Shown piece after piece: positions 42,361 to 50,666 of a stretch of 64,000 bases of DNA (the first letter of the stretch is position 1; each line of letters begins with the position of its first letter). This DNA comes from Pokkaliibacter sp. MBI-7 (GTDB taxonomy: Bacteria > Pseudomonadota > Gammaproteobacteria > Pseudomonadales > Balneatricaceae), in assembly GCF_029846635.1 (NCBI RefSeq), contig NZ_JARVTG010000001.1:1985001-2049000 (forward strand), read 5' to 3'. Below the pieces are notes generated by a model. The model was not told where the DNA came from, did not search any database, and saw nothing but the letters and a program-made list of their open reading frames with translations. A program made the translations under genes and the position numbers.

Positions 42361-43218
42361 ATGAACACGGCACTACATACCCAGGCTGGCTTTTCTCTGA
42401 CCAGTATCCCTGATGCGATGCGCCATATGATGCGTTGGCCAGTCGCAGCCTCTCTGATGGAGCGCTGGTTCAAAGCTCCGGCATATACGCTATCCAAGGC
42501 TCAAAAAACAGGTGATGCCTACACACCTCCGACATACGTAGATGAAAGTAGCATCACTATGCGCTGGGCGACACGCTTTGCCCGTGTGCAACTTGCCTGC
42601 ACCGTACTGGAACGGGAGTGGAACTCACCCAATGGCTTGCAACGTCTACGAGACCTGATTCGCAAACAGGAACTTCTTGAGGGAATACAACGGGCATACG
42701 TTGGTGGTGCCTTTGACAAACCGCAGTGGCGTTTTGGGGACTTATCACAAAAAGGAAGCGTTCTGGACAAAACCTGTCAGGTCAATGTCCGGGAAGTGGG
42801 TCAATACCTGGGGGACCCGCTGGACGAATTTTACGGCGCCATGGGACGCGCCATTTTAAAACTGGCGGTATCAGGCGAGGTCAGTTACACCCAGCAGGGA
42901 AAATATGAGTTGTTAATTGATACTTTGGGTTTCTATCTGCGCGATAGCTATGACTTTAATGACGATGGTGCGTGGATATCACAGCCCTTAGGGTATTGGG
43001 GTCCACTTGGTGTATCTATGACACCACAGATGCGCTGGGATATTCCCATAGACCCTTACTCAATTGCCGATAATCAATATGATGTGCATAAAAGATACGC
43101 CGTACAGAATGATGACTTTGCAAGCTATCGCAAAAAATACCAAAAAGGTGGGGACTTTATTATTTATTCCGATGTATTAATCAAAAGGCTCCCTCAACCC
43201 ATAAAGGTGATCCTATGA
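42361..43218 (+). CDS. DUF6402-like protein, candidate secreted effector
   Basis: A 285-residue protein that resembles the DUF6402 family in layout: an N-terminal Trp-containing region (MRHMMRWPVAASLMERWF), a central RFARVQLAC.. part, and the C-terminal GGDFIIYSDVLIKR ending. This family assignment is from memory of the motif and could be wrong. No signal peptide. AAGG 7 nt before the ATG. Overlaps the next gene by 4 nt. Lower GC than its neighbours, and it interrupts the catabolic region between gabD and ghrA. Family members are seen near T6SS/polymorphic-toxin genes, so an effector role is inferred; no function is known. Confidence 0.6.
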   Translation: MNTALHTQAGFSLTSIPDAMRHMMRWPVAASLMERWFKAPAYTLSKAQKTGDAYTPPTYVDESSITMRWATRFARVQLACTVLEREWNSPNGLQRLRDLIRKQELLEGIQRAYVGGAFDKPQWRFGDLSQKGSVLDKTCQVNVREVGQYLGDPLDEFYGAMGRAILKLAVSGEVSYTQQGKYELLIDTLGFYLRDSYDFNDDGAWISQPLGYWGPLGVSMTPQMRWDIPIDPYSIADNQYDVHKRYAVQNDDFASYRKKYQKGGDFIIYSDVLIKRLPQPIKVIL

Positions 43219-43631
43219 TCACCTTTATGCTCAATCACAAGAAAAAGCTGATTTTTATACTCGTTATTTCCTTCTTCACTCTCTGGGGAAGCCGAAGCCA
43301 GCTGGATTTCTCAGTTTATAGCCCTGACGGAGGGTATCGGCTGGAGTACTACTCACCCTCCAAGTTCGACTGGATCATGAACATCAATATGATCACGCCC
43401 GGCCGGGTGAAACTCTACAGAGCCACCGACAATACCCTTTTAGGTTCATCTCCCGTGGTTGAGTTATCAGGCATAGGCCCGGCCTTTTGGGAAATTGCAC
43501 GAGACAATGAAATACATGTATTTTCACAACCGGGGGTATTTTTCAAAAATATCCCGCTGATAGTTCAGGGGAAAATAATGCCACTCAATAATGGCAGCAA
43601 CGCTGAACCCATGATGGAGATCGTAAAGTAA
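43215..43631 (+). CDS. DUF6201-like membrane-anchored protein, candidate partner/immunity protein
   Basis: A 138-residue protein with one N-terminal membrane helix or signal anchor (MLNHKKKLIFILVISFFTLWG), then a periplasmic beta-rich part with SPDGGYRLEYYSPSKFDW and LYRATDNTLLGSSPVVEL. It resembles small DUF6201 proteins; this rests on memory of the pattern. AAGGTGA 5 nt before the start; the ATGA overlap with the upstream gene shows coupling. Inference: a periplasmic partner, possibly protecting against the upstream product. Confidence 0.55.
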   Translation: MITFMLNHKKKLIFILVISFFTLWGSRSQLDFSVYSPDGGYRLEYYSPSKFDWIMNINMITPGRVKLYRATDNTLLGSSPVVELSGIGPAFWEIARDNEIHVFSQPGVFFKNIPLIVQGKIMPLNNGSNAEPMMEIVK

Positions 43632-43640
43632 GCAATGAAA

Positions 43641-43667
43641 CTGCCGCACCCTATGGGACAGCGGCAG
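43641..43667. terminator. Hairpin after the DUF6201-like gene
   Basis: CTGCCGC (43641-43647) pairs with GCGGCAG (43661-43667), loop 13 nt, between convergent genes. The T-run is poor; termination is inferred from position. Confidence 0.4.
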
Positions 43668-43723
43668 TCATTCTGACTACTGAGTAAAAATCACCAGCCA
43701 AATACACATCACTTTAAGCCTTC

Positions 43724-44650
43724 TCAATACCCCTCTTCCCGGTCCACCACACCCAGCATCGGCTCACCCCGCTCATAGCGGCGTATATTGGCCAGCAGCA
43801 CCTCAAAGGCGCTGTCGGGCTGGGTCGCGGCGGCAATATGCGGCGTCAGCAGAATCTGGGGATGCTGCCAGAACGGATGGTCGGCACTGGCGGGCTCCTG
43901 CTGTAATACATCCAGCACAGCGGCGGACAGCTGGCCACTGTTCAGGGCGGCCAGCAGATCCTGCTCCTGCAGATGGCCGCCGCGACCCATATTGATCAGC
44001 GCAGCGCCTCTGGGCAGCCGGTCAAACAGCGGCTGACTGAGAATGCCTTCGGTGGCCGGGGTCAGCGGCAGCAGGCAGAGCAGAATATCGCTCTGTGCCA
44101 GAAAGTCGCCGAGCTGTTCTTCCCCGGCATAACAGCTCACTCCTTCCAGCTGATGTGGCCGCCGTGACCAGGCCGACAGTGGGAAACCAAAAGGCTGAAG
44201 GGCATTCAGTACATTCTGCCCCTGCTGGCCCAGCCCCATGACGCCGATGCGGCGACGGCTGGCCGGCACCAGCGGGTGCGACTGCCACACCCCCTGCTGC
44301 TGTTGCTGGCGGTAGCGCAGCATATCGCGGTGCAGGCTCATCACCGCAAAGCAGGCGTACTCCACCATGCCCCGGCTGATACCGGGGTCGAGCATCCGCA
44401 CTACCGGGATATGGGCAGGCACCGCCGCCATATTGAGCTGATCGACCCCGGCCGAGACGGCGAACAGTACCTCCAGCCGGGGGAAACGCTGCAGCAGATT
44501 ATCCGGCAGCTCCCACGCCACCAGATAGCGAATGTCATCACCCTGCTGGCACTCAGGCCACTGATGAAAACGCATCTCCGGTGCCTGCTCGGCAAACAGC
44601 TGTTGCCAGCGCTGGCCGCGTACCGGGTCGGACTTGTACAGAAGACTCAT
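43724..44650 (-). CDS. ghrA: glyoxylate/hydroxypyruvate reductase A-type 2-hydroxyacid dehydrogenase
   Basis: A 308-residue D-2-hydroxyacid dehydrogenase reducing glyoxylate or hydroxypyruvate with NADPH. Seen: the nucleotide site IGVMGLGQQGQNVL (GxGxxG), LLPLTPATEGIL, the catalytic Arg in NMGRGGHLQEQDL, and His in LLTPHIAAATQPDSA. AGGA before the ATG at 44650. Transcribed toward the DUF6201-like gene and divergent from gabT. Within the catabolic region it may reduce a glyoxylate-type by-product released by the dehydrogenase; that is an inference. Confidence 0.88.
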   Translation of the reverse strand: MSLLYKSDPVRGQRWQQLFAEQAPEMRFHQWPECQQGDDIRYLVAWELPDNLLQRFPRLEVLFAVSAGVDQLNMAAVPAHIPVVRMLDPGISRGMVEYACFAVMSLHRDMLRYRQQQQQGVWQSHPLVPASRRRIGVMGLGQQGQNVLNALQPFGFPLSAWSRRPHQLEGVSCYAGEEQLGDFLAQSDILLCLLPLTPATEGILSQPLFDRLPRGAALINMGRGGHLQEQDLLAALNSGQLSAAVLDVLQQEPASADHPFWQHPQILLTPHIAAATQPDSAFEVLLANIRRYERGEPMLGVVDREEGY

Positions 44651-44924
44651 AACGCATTCCTGAAAACGTGATCGGATGGCTTTTATCTTGCCTGCCGGGC
44701 TGCGCAGATTCTGCGGTTATTTCCGCTGCTGCGGGGCACTTTCGCCGCCCGTCAGCGGGCAAAACGCAGATTCCACCGGGCCGGTACTTTGTACTGTTTG
44801 AGCTGCCAACAACAGTCGATCCTGTGGTGCGACGCGGTAAGTTTGGCGTAGGCATTTCTGCTGATCCCGTACCCTAACAGTCATCACCTTATTTATGCCT
44901 CACGCATTTCACCCGGAGCATGTC

Positions 44925-46217
44925 ATGACTGCATCACACCCTCACACTGCCGCCCTGCTGGAGCAGAAAAGCCAACATACGGCCCGTGGCGTCCTCACCG
45001 CCCATCCGCTGGCCATTGCCAGAGCGCAAGGGGCTGAATTATGGGATGCCGACGGCAACCGCTATCTGGACTTCGTCGGCGGCATCGGCGTACTCAACGT
45101 TGGCCACAACCATCCTAAAGTTACCGCGGCGGTTCAGGCACAGCTGGCCAGTATCTCTCACGCCTGCTTTCAGGTCGTCGCCTATGAACCCTATATCGAG
45201 GTTTGCCGCCGCCTGAACCAGCTGGTGGGTAAAGGTGAGGCCTTTAAATCGGCACTGTTCACTTCCGGCGCGGAAGCAGTAGAAAATGCGGTGAAGATTG
45301 CCCGTGGCTACACCAACCGCCCGGCGGTGATTTCCTTCCGTGGCGGTTTCCACGGCCGCACCCTGCTGGGCTGCAGTCTGACGGGCATGAGCCAGCCATA
45401 CAAACAGAACTTCGGCCCCTTCGCCCCGGAAGTGTTCCACACCCCTTATCCCAATGAATACCGCGGCATGACCACGGAAAAAGCGCTGGCCGCTCTGCAG
45501 GAGGTGTTCCAGACCGACGTCGCTCCTGACCGTGTCGCGGCCATTATCGTCGAGCCGGTACAGGGTGATGGCGGCTTCTTGCCCGCTCCGGCACCCTTCC
45601 TGCAAGCATTGCGCAAGATCACCGAAGAACACGGCATTGTGCTGATCGTGGATGAAATTCAGGCAGGCTTTGGCCGGACCGGCACTATGTTTGGCTTCGA
45701 GCATGCCGGGATCCAGCCTGATCTGGTCACGGTGGCCAAGAGTCTGGCCGGCGGTCTGCCACTGTCAGGTGTGGTCGGCAAGGCCGCCATCATGGATGCG
45801 CCCGCCCCCGGTGGTCTGGGAGGTACCTATGGCGGTAATGCACTGGCCTGCGCCGCAGCACTGGCGGTGATGGATATCTTTGAACAGGACAATCTGCTGC
45901 AACAGGGTCAGCGCCTTGGCCACGGCTTGAAGGAAGGTCTGCAGAGCCTGCAGTCGCGTTTTGCCCAGATCGGTGATGTGCGTGGCACCGGCTTTATGCT
46001 GGCGATGGAAATCATCAAGGCCGATGAGGCCCGTAGTGCCGATGCCGACACCGCGCAAAAGATCATTGATGCCTGCCGTGAGCAGGGACTGCTGGTGATC
46101 AAATGCGGCGTGCAGCGCAATGTGATCCGCTTCCTGGCGCCGCTGGTAACCAGCGATGACCAGCTCAATGAGGCGCTGGCCATGCTGGAGCGCGCCTGCA
46201 GCAAGGTGCTGGGCTGA
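44925..46217 (+). CDS. gabT: 4-aminobutyrate aminotransferase (class III, PLP)
   Basis: A 430-residue aminotransferase converting GABA and 2-oxoglutarate to succinate semialdehyde and glutamate. Seen: GVLTAHPLAIARAQGAELWDADGNRYLDF, NAVKIARGYTNRPAVISFRGGFHGRT, the PLP Asp in LIVDEIQAGFGRTG, and Lys in VTVAKSLAGGLPLSGVVG. GGAG 8 nt before the ATG at 44925. Works with gabD (40741). The substrate could also be beta-alanine or another omega-amino acid. Confidence 0.9.
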   Translation: MTASHPHTAALLEQKSQHTARGVLTAHPLAIARAQGAELWDADGNRYLDFVGGIGVLNVGHNHPKVTAAVQAQLASISHACFQVVAYEPYIEVCRRLNQLVGKGEAFKSALFTSGAEAVENAVKIARGYTNRPAVISFRGGFHGRTLLGCSLTGMSQPYKQNFGPFAPEVFHTPYPNEYRGMTTEKALAALQEVFQTDVAPDRVAAIIVEPVQGDGGFLPAPAPFLQALRKITEEHGIVLIVDEIQAGFGRTGTMFGFEHAGIQPDLVTVAKSLAGGLPLSGVVGKAAIMDAPAPGGLGGTYGGNALACAAALAVMDIFEQDNLLQQGQRLGHGLKEGLQSLQSRFAQIGDVRGTGFMLAMEIIKADEARSADADTAQKIIDACREQGLLVIKCGVQRNVIRFLAPLVTSDDQLNEALAMLERACSKVLG

Positions 46218-46231
46218 CAGCACCAAAATGG

Positions 46232-46252
46232 GCACGGCAGATCATGCCGTGC
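46232..46252. terminator. Hairpin after gabT
   Basis: GCACGGCA (46232-46239) pairs with TGCCGTGC (46245-46252), loop 5 nt, 15 nt past the gabT stop. There is no T-run. It probably ends or stabilises the gabT mRNA. Confidence 0.45.
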
Positions 46253-46416
46253 ACCATCAACGCCCATATTGTTGAACAAAAAGACGGTACTCGCTTATCA
46301 AGCAGGCCCGAACTAGCCCGGCCACTGCAGAACGTGTCTGAGCGGCAGCTCAGTTGCCGTACCGGCAGCTGCTCCGGGTTAACCGTGCCGCGACCCCCCA
46401 AGCTAAGGAGCCTTGA

Positions 46417-47079
46417 ATGCACCTGACGGATTATCAGGCCCTGCTGATCGACTGCGACGGCGTGCTGGTCGATCACGAATCGGGCATCTGGTCGGCATTG
46501 CAGCAGTTCCAGCAGAATCTGCCGCAGCATGCCCTCAACCGCCAGCAACTGATGTCGGACTATCACCGCACGTTCGGTGAGCTGATGCCACGTCTGCCGG
46601 AGCTGGGGTTTACCGGCTGCTTGTGTTTTGCCTACCGGCAGCTGATGGAAAGCCACGGTTATCAGCCGAGCTGGCGCGAGAGCCTGCGCTTTGCCCGCGC
46701 AGTGGTGAACTGGCCGCTGTTTGAGGATGCCCCCGGCGCCCTGCTCTACCTGCGCAAGTTCTACCGGGTACTGGTGCGCTGTGACCGCGAGATCGAGGAC
46801 GTGCCATCGCTCTGCGAGCGTCTGGGCGTCAGTGCCAAAGAAGTGATTATCCGCGGCGAGACCATCGACGAAGAGAAGCGCCAGCTGACCGAACGCGGCG
46901 TCTATCCCGACCATCTGCTGCTGGTGACCAATGCCTGTCTGGCCGCCAAAAACAGCTATCCGGCTATCTGCCTGCTGCAGCGTCCCGGCAGCACCATGAA
47001 GAAGCAGCCAAAAGCCACAATGAGGATTTCCAGTCTGGCCGAGCTGGTTTTTCAGCATCAGGAGTCATTACGGCACTGA
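46417..47079 (+). CDS. HAD-superfamily hydrolase, degenerate motifs
   Basis: A 220-residue protein with HAD motif I LLIDCDGVLVDHE (Asp nucleophile and Asp+2) and a cap region typical of the phosphatase/dehalogenase class. Motif II is unusual (VLVRCDREIEDV, with RCD instead of S/T-N) and the motif III/IV region (LLLVTNACLAAKNSYPAICLLQRPG) lacks the usual acidic pair, so activity is uncertain. AAGGAG 6 nt before the ATG at 46417. Follows gabT on the same strand and precedes the Lrp regulator. Its role in the catabolic cluster is unknown. Confidence 0.75.
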   Translation: MHLTDYQALLIDCDGVLVDHESGIWSALQQFQQNLPQHALNRQQLMSDYHRTFGELMPRLPELGFTGCLCFAYRQLMESHGYQPSWRESLRFARAVVNWPLFEDAPGALLYLRKFYRVLVRCDREIEDVPSLCERLGVSAKEVIIRGETIDEEKRQLTERGVYPDHLLLVTNACLAAKNSYPAICLLQRPGSTMKKQPKATMRISSLAELVFQHQESLRH

Positions 47080-47176
47080 TTGTGCTTGGGAATACCACAC
47101 AGCAGAAAATGCTGCACGGCGTTACCTGAACGCCCGATGTGCAGTGTGACGGTAACAGCAGTAAGAGGCCGCACCG

Positions 47177-47665
47177 ATGTCCATGGGAACCAAGCTGGAC
47201 AAGATTGATATCAATATCCTGACCCAGCTGCAGAAAAACGGCCGGATGACCAACGTCAGCCTGGCCGATGCCGTCGGCCTGTCGGCCAGCCCGTGCCTGC
47301 AGCGGGTCAAGCGGCTGGAGAGCGCAGGCTATATCACCAGCTATAAAGCCTTTCTCAATCTGTCGAAAATCACCGAGTTCGTCACGGTCTTTACCGAAGT
47401 CTCCCTCACTGGTCACAAGCGTGAAGATTTCGTCAAATTCGAAGCCAATATCCGCCAGATCGACGAAGTCATGGAGTGCCATCTGATCAGCGGTGGATAT
47501 GACTATCTGGTGCGCTTTCTGACCCGCAACATCCAGCATTATCAGGAAGTGATCGAGGATATCGTCGACCGCAACATCGGCGTGGCCAAATACTTCAGCT
47601 ATATCGTCATCAAGTCACCGGTGATCAAGGAAGACATGCCGCTGAAGAAGCTGCTGCGCAGCTGA
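47177..47665 (+). CDS. Lrp/AsnC-family transcriptional regulator
   Basis: A 162-residue regulator. Seen: N-terminal winged helix-turn-helix (LDKIDINILTQLQKNGRMTNVSLADAVGLSASPCLQRVKRLESAGYI) and C-terminal RAM/ACT-like domain (YDYLVRF...IGVAKYFSYIVIKSPVIK). Such proteins bind amino acids and control the adjacent amino-acid or amine catabolism genes. Its position after gabT and the second HAD gene suggests it controls the GABA/opine genes. AAGAGG before the ATG at 47177. Confidence 0.9.
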   Translation: MSMGTKLDKIDINILTQLQKNGRMTNVSLADAVGLSASPCLQRVKRLESAGYITSYKAFLNLSKITEFVTVFTEVSLTGHKREDFVKFEANIRQIDEVMECHLISGGYDYLVRFLTRNIQHYQEVIEDIVDRNIGVAKYFSYIVIKSPVIKEDMPLKKLLRS

Positions 47666-47682
47666 GCGGTGCCCCGTTAAGC

Positions 47683-47711
47683 GGAACCTGTTCAGTCAGA
47701 TAGCACACTTA
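47683..47711 (+). promoter_or_regulatory. hrp box (HrpL-type sigma factor promoter)
   Basis: GGAACC (47683-47688), then 16 nt, then aCACTTA (47705-47711). The P. syringae HrpL consensus is GGAACC-N15/16-CCACNNA; only the first C of the second block differs. It lies 35 nt before the HopA1-like start and on the same strand. Confidence 0.75.
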
Positions 47712-47746
47712 ATAATGCCGTGTAACTGATCGGAGTGTTCGCAGCC

Positions 47747-48998
47747 ATGCCACGCATCAACCCTCAAACGCCCTCCTTCGCCAGTGTTGAGGAGCTTAAA
47801 AACGCCAGTATCCGCCCGTTTGAACTGGCATTGCGTGGCAAGGTCAAGGTGGGAGGAAATGAGTATCAGGTACGACTGATGCCTTCCGGGGAATATCAGG
47901 TCAACCGGCAAGACAGCGGAAAGATCGGCTTCTTCAAGGCCACTCAGGAGCTGTTCAGCCATCGCCTCAGTGCAGGCTCCCTCGGTTCACGCAGCTCGGC
48001 CATAGCTGACGTACTAAATGGCAGGCGCTCCCCCGCTGAACACGCCGGACTGGGTATACCCGGCTGGGCCACTCCACAACGCCGCCCTGCTGCGGCCGAA
48101 GCCAGCACCAGCGCTGCGCCACCACCCTATGCCACCCCACCCCGTGGGGGTCTGGCGCAGAAGCTGGCCGGCGGCTGGCACACTGCCAAACCAGCGGAGG
48201 CGCCTGCGAGCTACGCCAGCAGCTCGCTGCAGACACTGACAAAGCAGATGGCCAGGGAGATGAAAAAGCGCTCCGTTCTGGATCATAACGATATCTATCG
48301 CCGCATTACCGATAACATTCCCAAAGGCCTGCAACCACTGGACAAGCCGCAGCAGCAGGCGATGATCAGGACTATTGCCAACGCCAGCGCCCACTATGAT
48401 GGTCGCCTGCATATCAAGTCGCAGTACACCGATGCCAGTTTTGAATATATCCCCTATAAACAGACCGCGCGGGAACTGCCGCATATTGCCGCAGGTAGTC
48501 ATATTCGTCTGGAGCGGACCAGCGAGAAACCCTCAACCCGTCTTGATGGCGGCGCTCTGGCCCGTATCACCATCAATGTCAAACCCGAATTTGCCCAAAG
48601 CCATGGCCCATCTGATTGCCCATACGCCCTACACTGGCGGCAAACTGATCGCGCCGTCTGATCAGGGCAGCCGCACTGAATCGGCGATTATCTACCTGCC
48701 TCCCGATATAGAGAACGCAGAGGCCATAACGCAGAAACTGCAGACACTGTTACCGCCCGAGGCCTTTATTGAGCACCACACTCTCGGCATGCACCCGATG
48801 TCTCAGGGGTTTAACTATTCGGAGTCATCCGCCAGCGATGACACCAGCCATGGCATGGCGCGAGCGAAAATCATGCATGAAGCCATCAAGGACAAAGGGC
48901 CGGGGACGCTGGAGCAGAAACTGCTGGATGCCTTCGAGCGCCACGGCTACAGCCGGGAAAACCCGGCCTTTCTGGCAACCTCAAAGTTACCGGCGTAG
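47747..48998 (+). pseudogene. HopA1 (HrmA)-like type III effector gene, disrupted by a +1 frameshift
   Basis: The first frame (47747-48661) codes for an N-terminal part starting MPRINPQTPSFASVEEL and reaching RITINVKPEFA. The family-like continuation KAMAHLIAHTPYTGG .. TESAIIYLPPDIENAEAI .. GFIEHHTLGMH-type .. HGMARAKIMHEAIKDKGPG .. ERHGYSRENPAF lies in the +1 frame up to 48998. The two join near 48595-48600 (GCCCAAAGCC instead of GCCAAAGCC), giving about 416 residues against about 375 in P. syringae HrmA, as I recall it. Recognition rests on remembered matches to both ends of HrmA. GGAG 11 nt before the ATG at 47747 and a hrp box upstream support secretion-system control. No chaperone (ShcA-like) gene is adjacent. 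A sequencing error is possible. Confidence 0.8.
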
Positions 48999-49056
48999 CT
49001 GTGGTCTGAATCGCAGCGGCCTGCACAGCAGGTACGCAGAGGAGGTATTCACGCTT

Positions 49057-49455
49057 TCAGTCAAAGCGGGTGAAAAACTGGCGGTAGCCCAGATAGCAGG
49101 GCGGATTGCTGTCGCCATCACAGCAGGCTGAATCAAGGGTCATCTGCACCGGTTGGCTGAGGGCAAACTGTCCGCAGCTGAGCTGGTGACTGGCCGCCAC
49201 AAAAACCGGCCCCTGATCGGTTTGCAACTGCAACCCCCGGTAGCTTGGCAGCACCCTGTTACGGTCATCGGCACGCCACTGCTGCAATGCGTCCATGAGC
49301 AGCGGCTCCTGCGCCGGATCAATGACACTGCAATGCCTGACCACCACCGTGGTCGACCGCGCGGGCGGGCCGGAACAGTCTGCCATTGCCGGCGAGGAGG
49401 CCAGCAGCAGGCCAGAGGCAATGATCAGCAATGCAGAAAAACGTGAACGGGCCAT
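49057..49455 (-). CDS. secreted small Cys-containing protein, unknown function
   Basis: A 132-residue protein with a signal peptide (MARSRFSALLIIASGLLLASSPAMA, cut near residue 25). The mature part holds six cysteines in DCSGPP, RHCS, LSCGQF, SACCDG and PPCYLG, suggesting two or three disulfide bonds in the periplasm. GGAG 7 nt before the ATG at 49455. The frame also continues upstream without support. Converges on the HopA1-like gene. I do not recognise its family. Confidence 0.7.
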   Translation of the reverse strand: MARSRFSALLIIASGLLLASSPAMADCSGPPARSTTVVVRHCSVIDPAQEPLLMDALQQWRADDRNRVLPSYRGLQLQTDQGPVFVAASHQLSCGQFALSQPVQMTLDSACCDGDSNPPCYLGYRQFFTRFD

Positions 49456-49610
49456 ATGAGCTTCTCCTTGCCCTGAGGGAATTGTGACACCCGCGCCGAC
49501 AGGCGCAGTGCACGACACTGTAGCCTAATCGCCGTACCCCGACACCTCCCTGCTCTGATCTCCCTGCTATCACTTCCCTGCAATGCCCCTCTTAGCGGTT
49601 GCGATGCCTG

Positions 49611-50474
49611 CTATTGACCGATTTCCTCCAGCACCGCCAGTGCATCGGCGGGGATCTGCAGCTGCGCCGCCTGCAGGTTTTCCCGCAGATGTAACGGCGA
49701 CGATGTACCGGGGATCAGCAGAATATTGGCTGAGCGCTGCAGCAGCCAGGCCAGTGCCACCTGCATCGGCGTGGCCTGCAACTGCGCGGCCACGGTATTG
49801 AGCGCTTCCGACTGCAGCGGGCTGAAACCACCCAGCGGGAAGAACGGCACATAGGCGATGCCTTGTGCTGCCAGCAGATCGATCAGCGCATCATCACCAC
49901 GGTGAGCCAGGTTGTACTGGTTCTGCACACAGACAATCGGCACCATTTTCTGCGCCTCGGCGATCTGCGTGGCGGTGACATTGCTCAGGCCGATATGCCT
50001 GATCAGCCCCTGCTGACGCAGCTCGGCCAGCACACTCAACGGCGCCTCCAGCGACCCTTCCGCTGGCCCGTGAATGCCCAGCATGCTGCGCAGATTCACC
50101 ACTTCCAGCACATCCAGCCCCAGACGACGGCGATTGTCCTCCACTGCCTGGATCAGCTCGGCACGGGAGAACGCGGGCAGCCAGGCCCCCTTGTCATCAC
50201 GCCGGGCACCGATCTTGGTGACGATACACAGCGCCTCAGGATAGGGATGCAGGCTGTCATGGATCAGCTGGTTGGTGACATAGGGGCCGTAAAAATCCGA
50301 GGTGTCGATATGGTTGACGCCCAGGGCGATGGCATCCTGCAGCACCTGCCGGGCCTGCGCCGGATCTTTCGGGGGGCCGAATACGCCGGGGCCGGCCAGT
50401 TGCATGGCGCCGTATCCCATGCGACTGACCTGACGATCACCGAGAACAAAATGGCTGGCTGGAATAGCGGGCAT
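49611..50474 (-). CDS. pdxI: aldo/keto reductase, pyridoxal reductase PdxI-like (YdbC)
   Basis: A 287-residue NADPH-dependent aldo/keto reductase. Seen: GYGAMQLAGPGVFGPPKDP, the active-site region VNHIDTSDFYGPYVTNQLI, TKIGARRDDKGAWLPAFS, and the C-terminal AWLLQRSANILLIPGTSS. These match E. coli YdbC/PdxI closely along the whole length, as I recall it. PdxI reduces pyridoxal to pyridoxine in vitamin B6 salvage. GGAGG before the ATG at 50474. An 8-copy GTGA repeat lies 37 nt upstream in the promoter/leader. Divergent from a broken LysR gene. Confidence 0.9.
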   Translation of the reverse strand: MPAIPASHFVLGDRQVSRMGYGAMQLAGPGVFGPPKDPAQARQVLQDAIALGVNHIDTSDFYGPYVTNQLIHDSLHPYPEALCIVTKIGARRDDKGAWLPAFSRAELIQAVEDNRRRLGLDVLEVVNLRSMLGIHGPAEGSLEAPLSVLAELRQQGLIRHIGLSNVTATQIAEAQKMVPIVCVQNQYNLAHRGDDALIDLLAAQGIAYVPFFPLGGFSPLQSEALNTVAAQLQATPMQVALAWLLQRSANILLIPGTSSPLHLRENLQAAQLQIPADALAVLEEIGQ

Positions 50475-50510
50475 AGCAACCTCCGCAACAGATGATCAAA
50501 AAACAAGCAA

Positions 50511-50542
50511 GTGAGTGAGTGAGTGAGTGAGTGAGTGAGTGA
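50511..50542. repeat. Tetranucleotide simple-sequence repeat (GTGA)8 upstream of pdxI
   Basis: Eight perfect GTGA units (TCAC on the pdxI strand), 37-68 nt upstream of the pdxI start and in the divergent gap with the LysR remnant. Such repeats change length by slippage and can switch promoters on and off. Confidence 0.9.
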
Positions 50543-50666
50543 AGTGATACTAGCCCTCCGGGGCTTGTGCGACTATCCAGCGCAATCAGCACAGCCTGTG
50601 CAGGAAACCGCACAGTGAATGCGCCCCGCCCTGCTACCATGAAGCGGATCATTCGGAGGTATTGTC

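Noticed and set aside
48375..48998. Separate 207-codon gene in the second half of the HopA1-like region
   Set aside because: Its first third is unrelated out-of-frame sequence; only the part after about 48600 fits the effector, so it is the shifted end of the upstream frame.
50511..50542. CRISPR-like array
   Set aside because: Units of 4 bp without spacers; a simple-sequence repeat.
50437..50652. Minus-strand frame reading the GTGA repeat as a Ser-Leu-Thr-His repeat protein
   Set aside because: The repeat lies before the pdxI start with a good ribosome site; this frame has none and overlaps pdxI in another frame.
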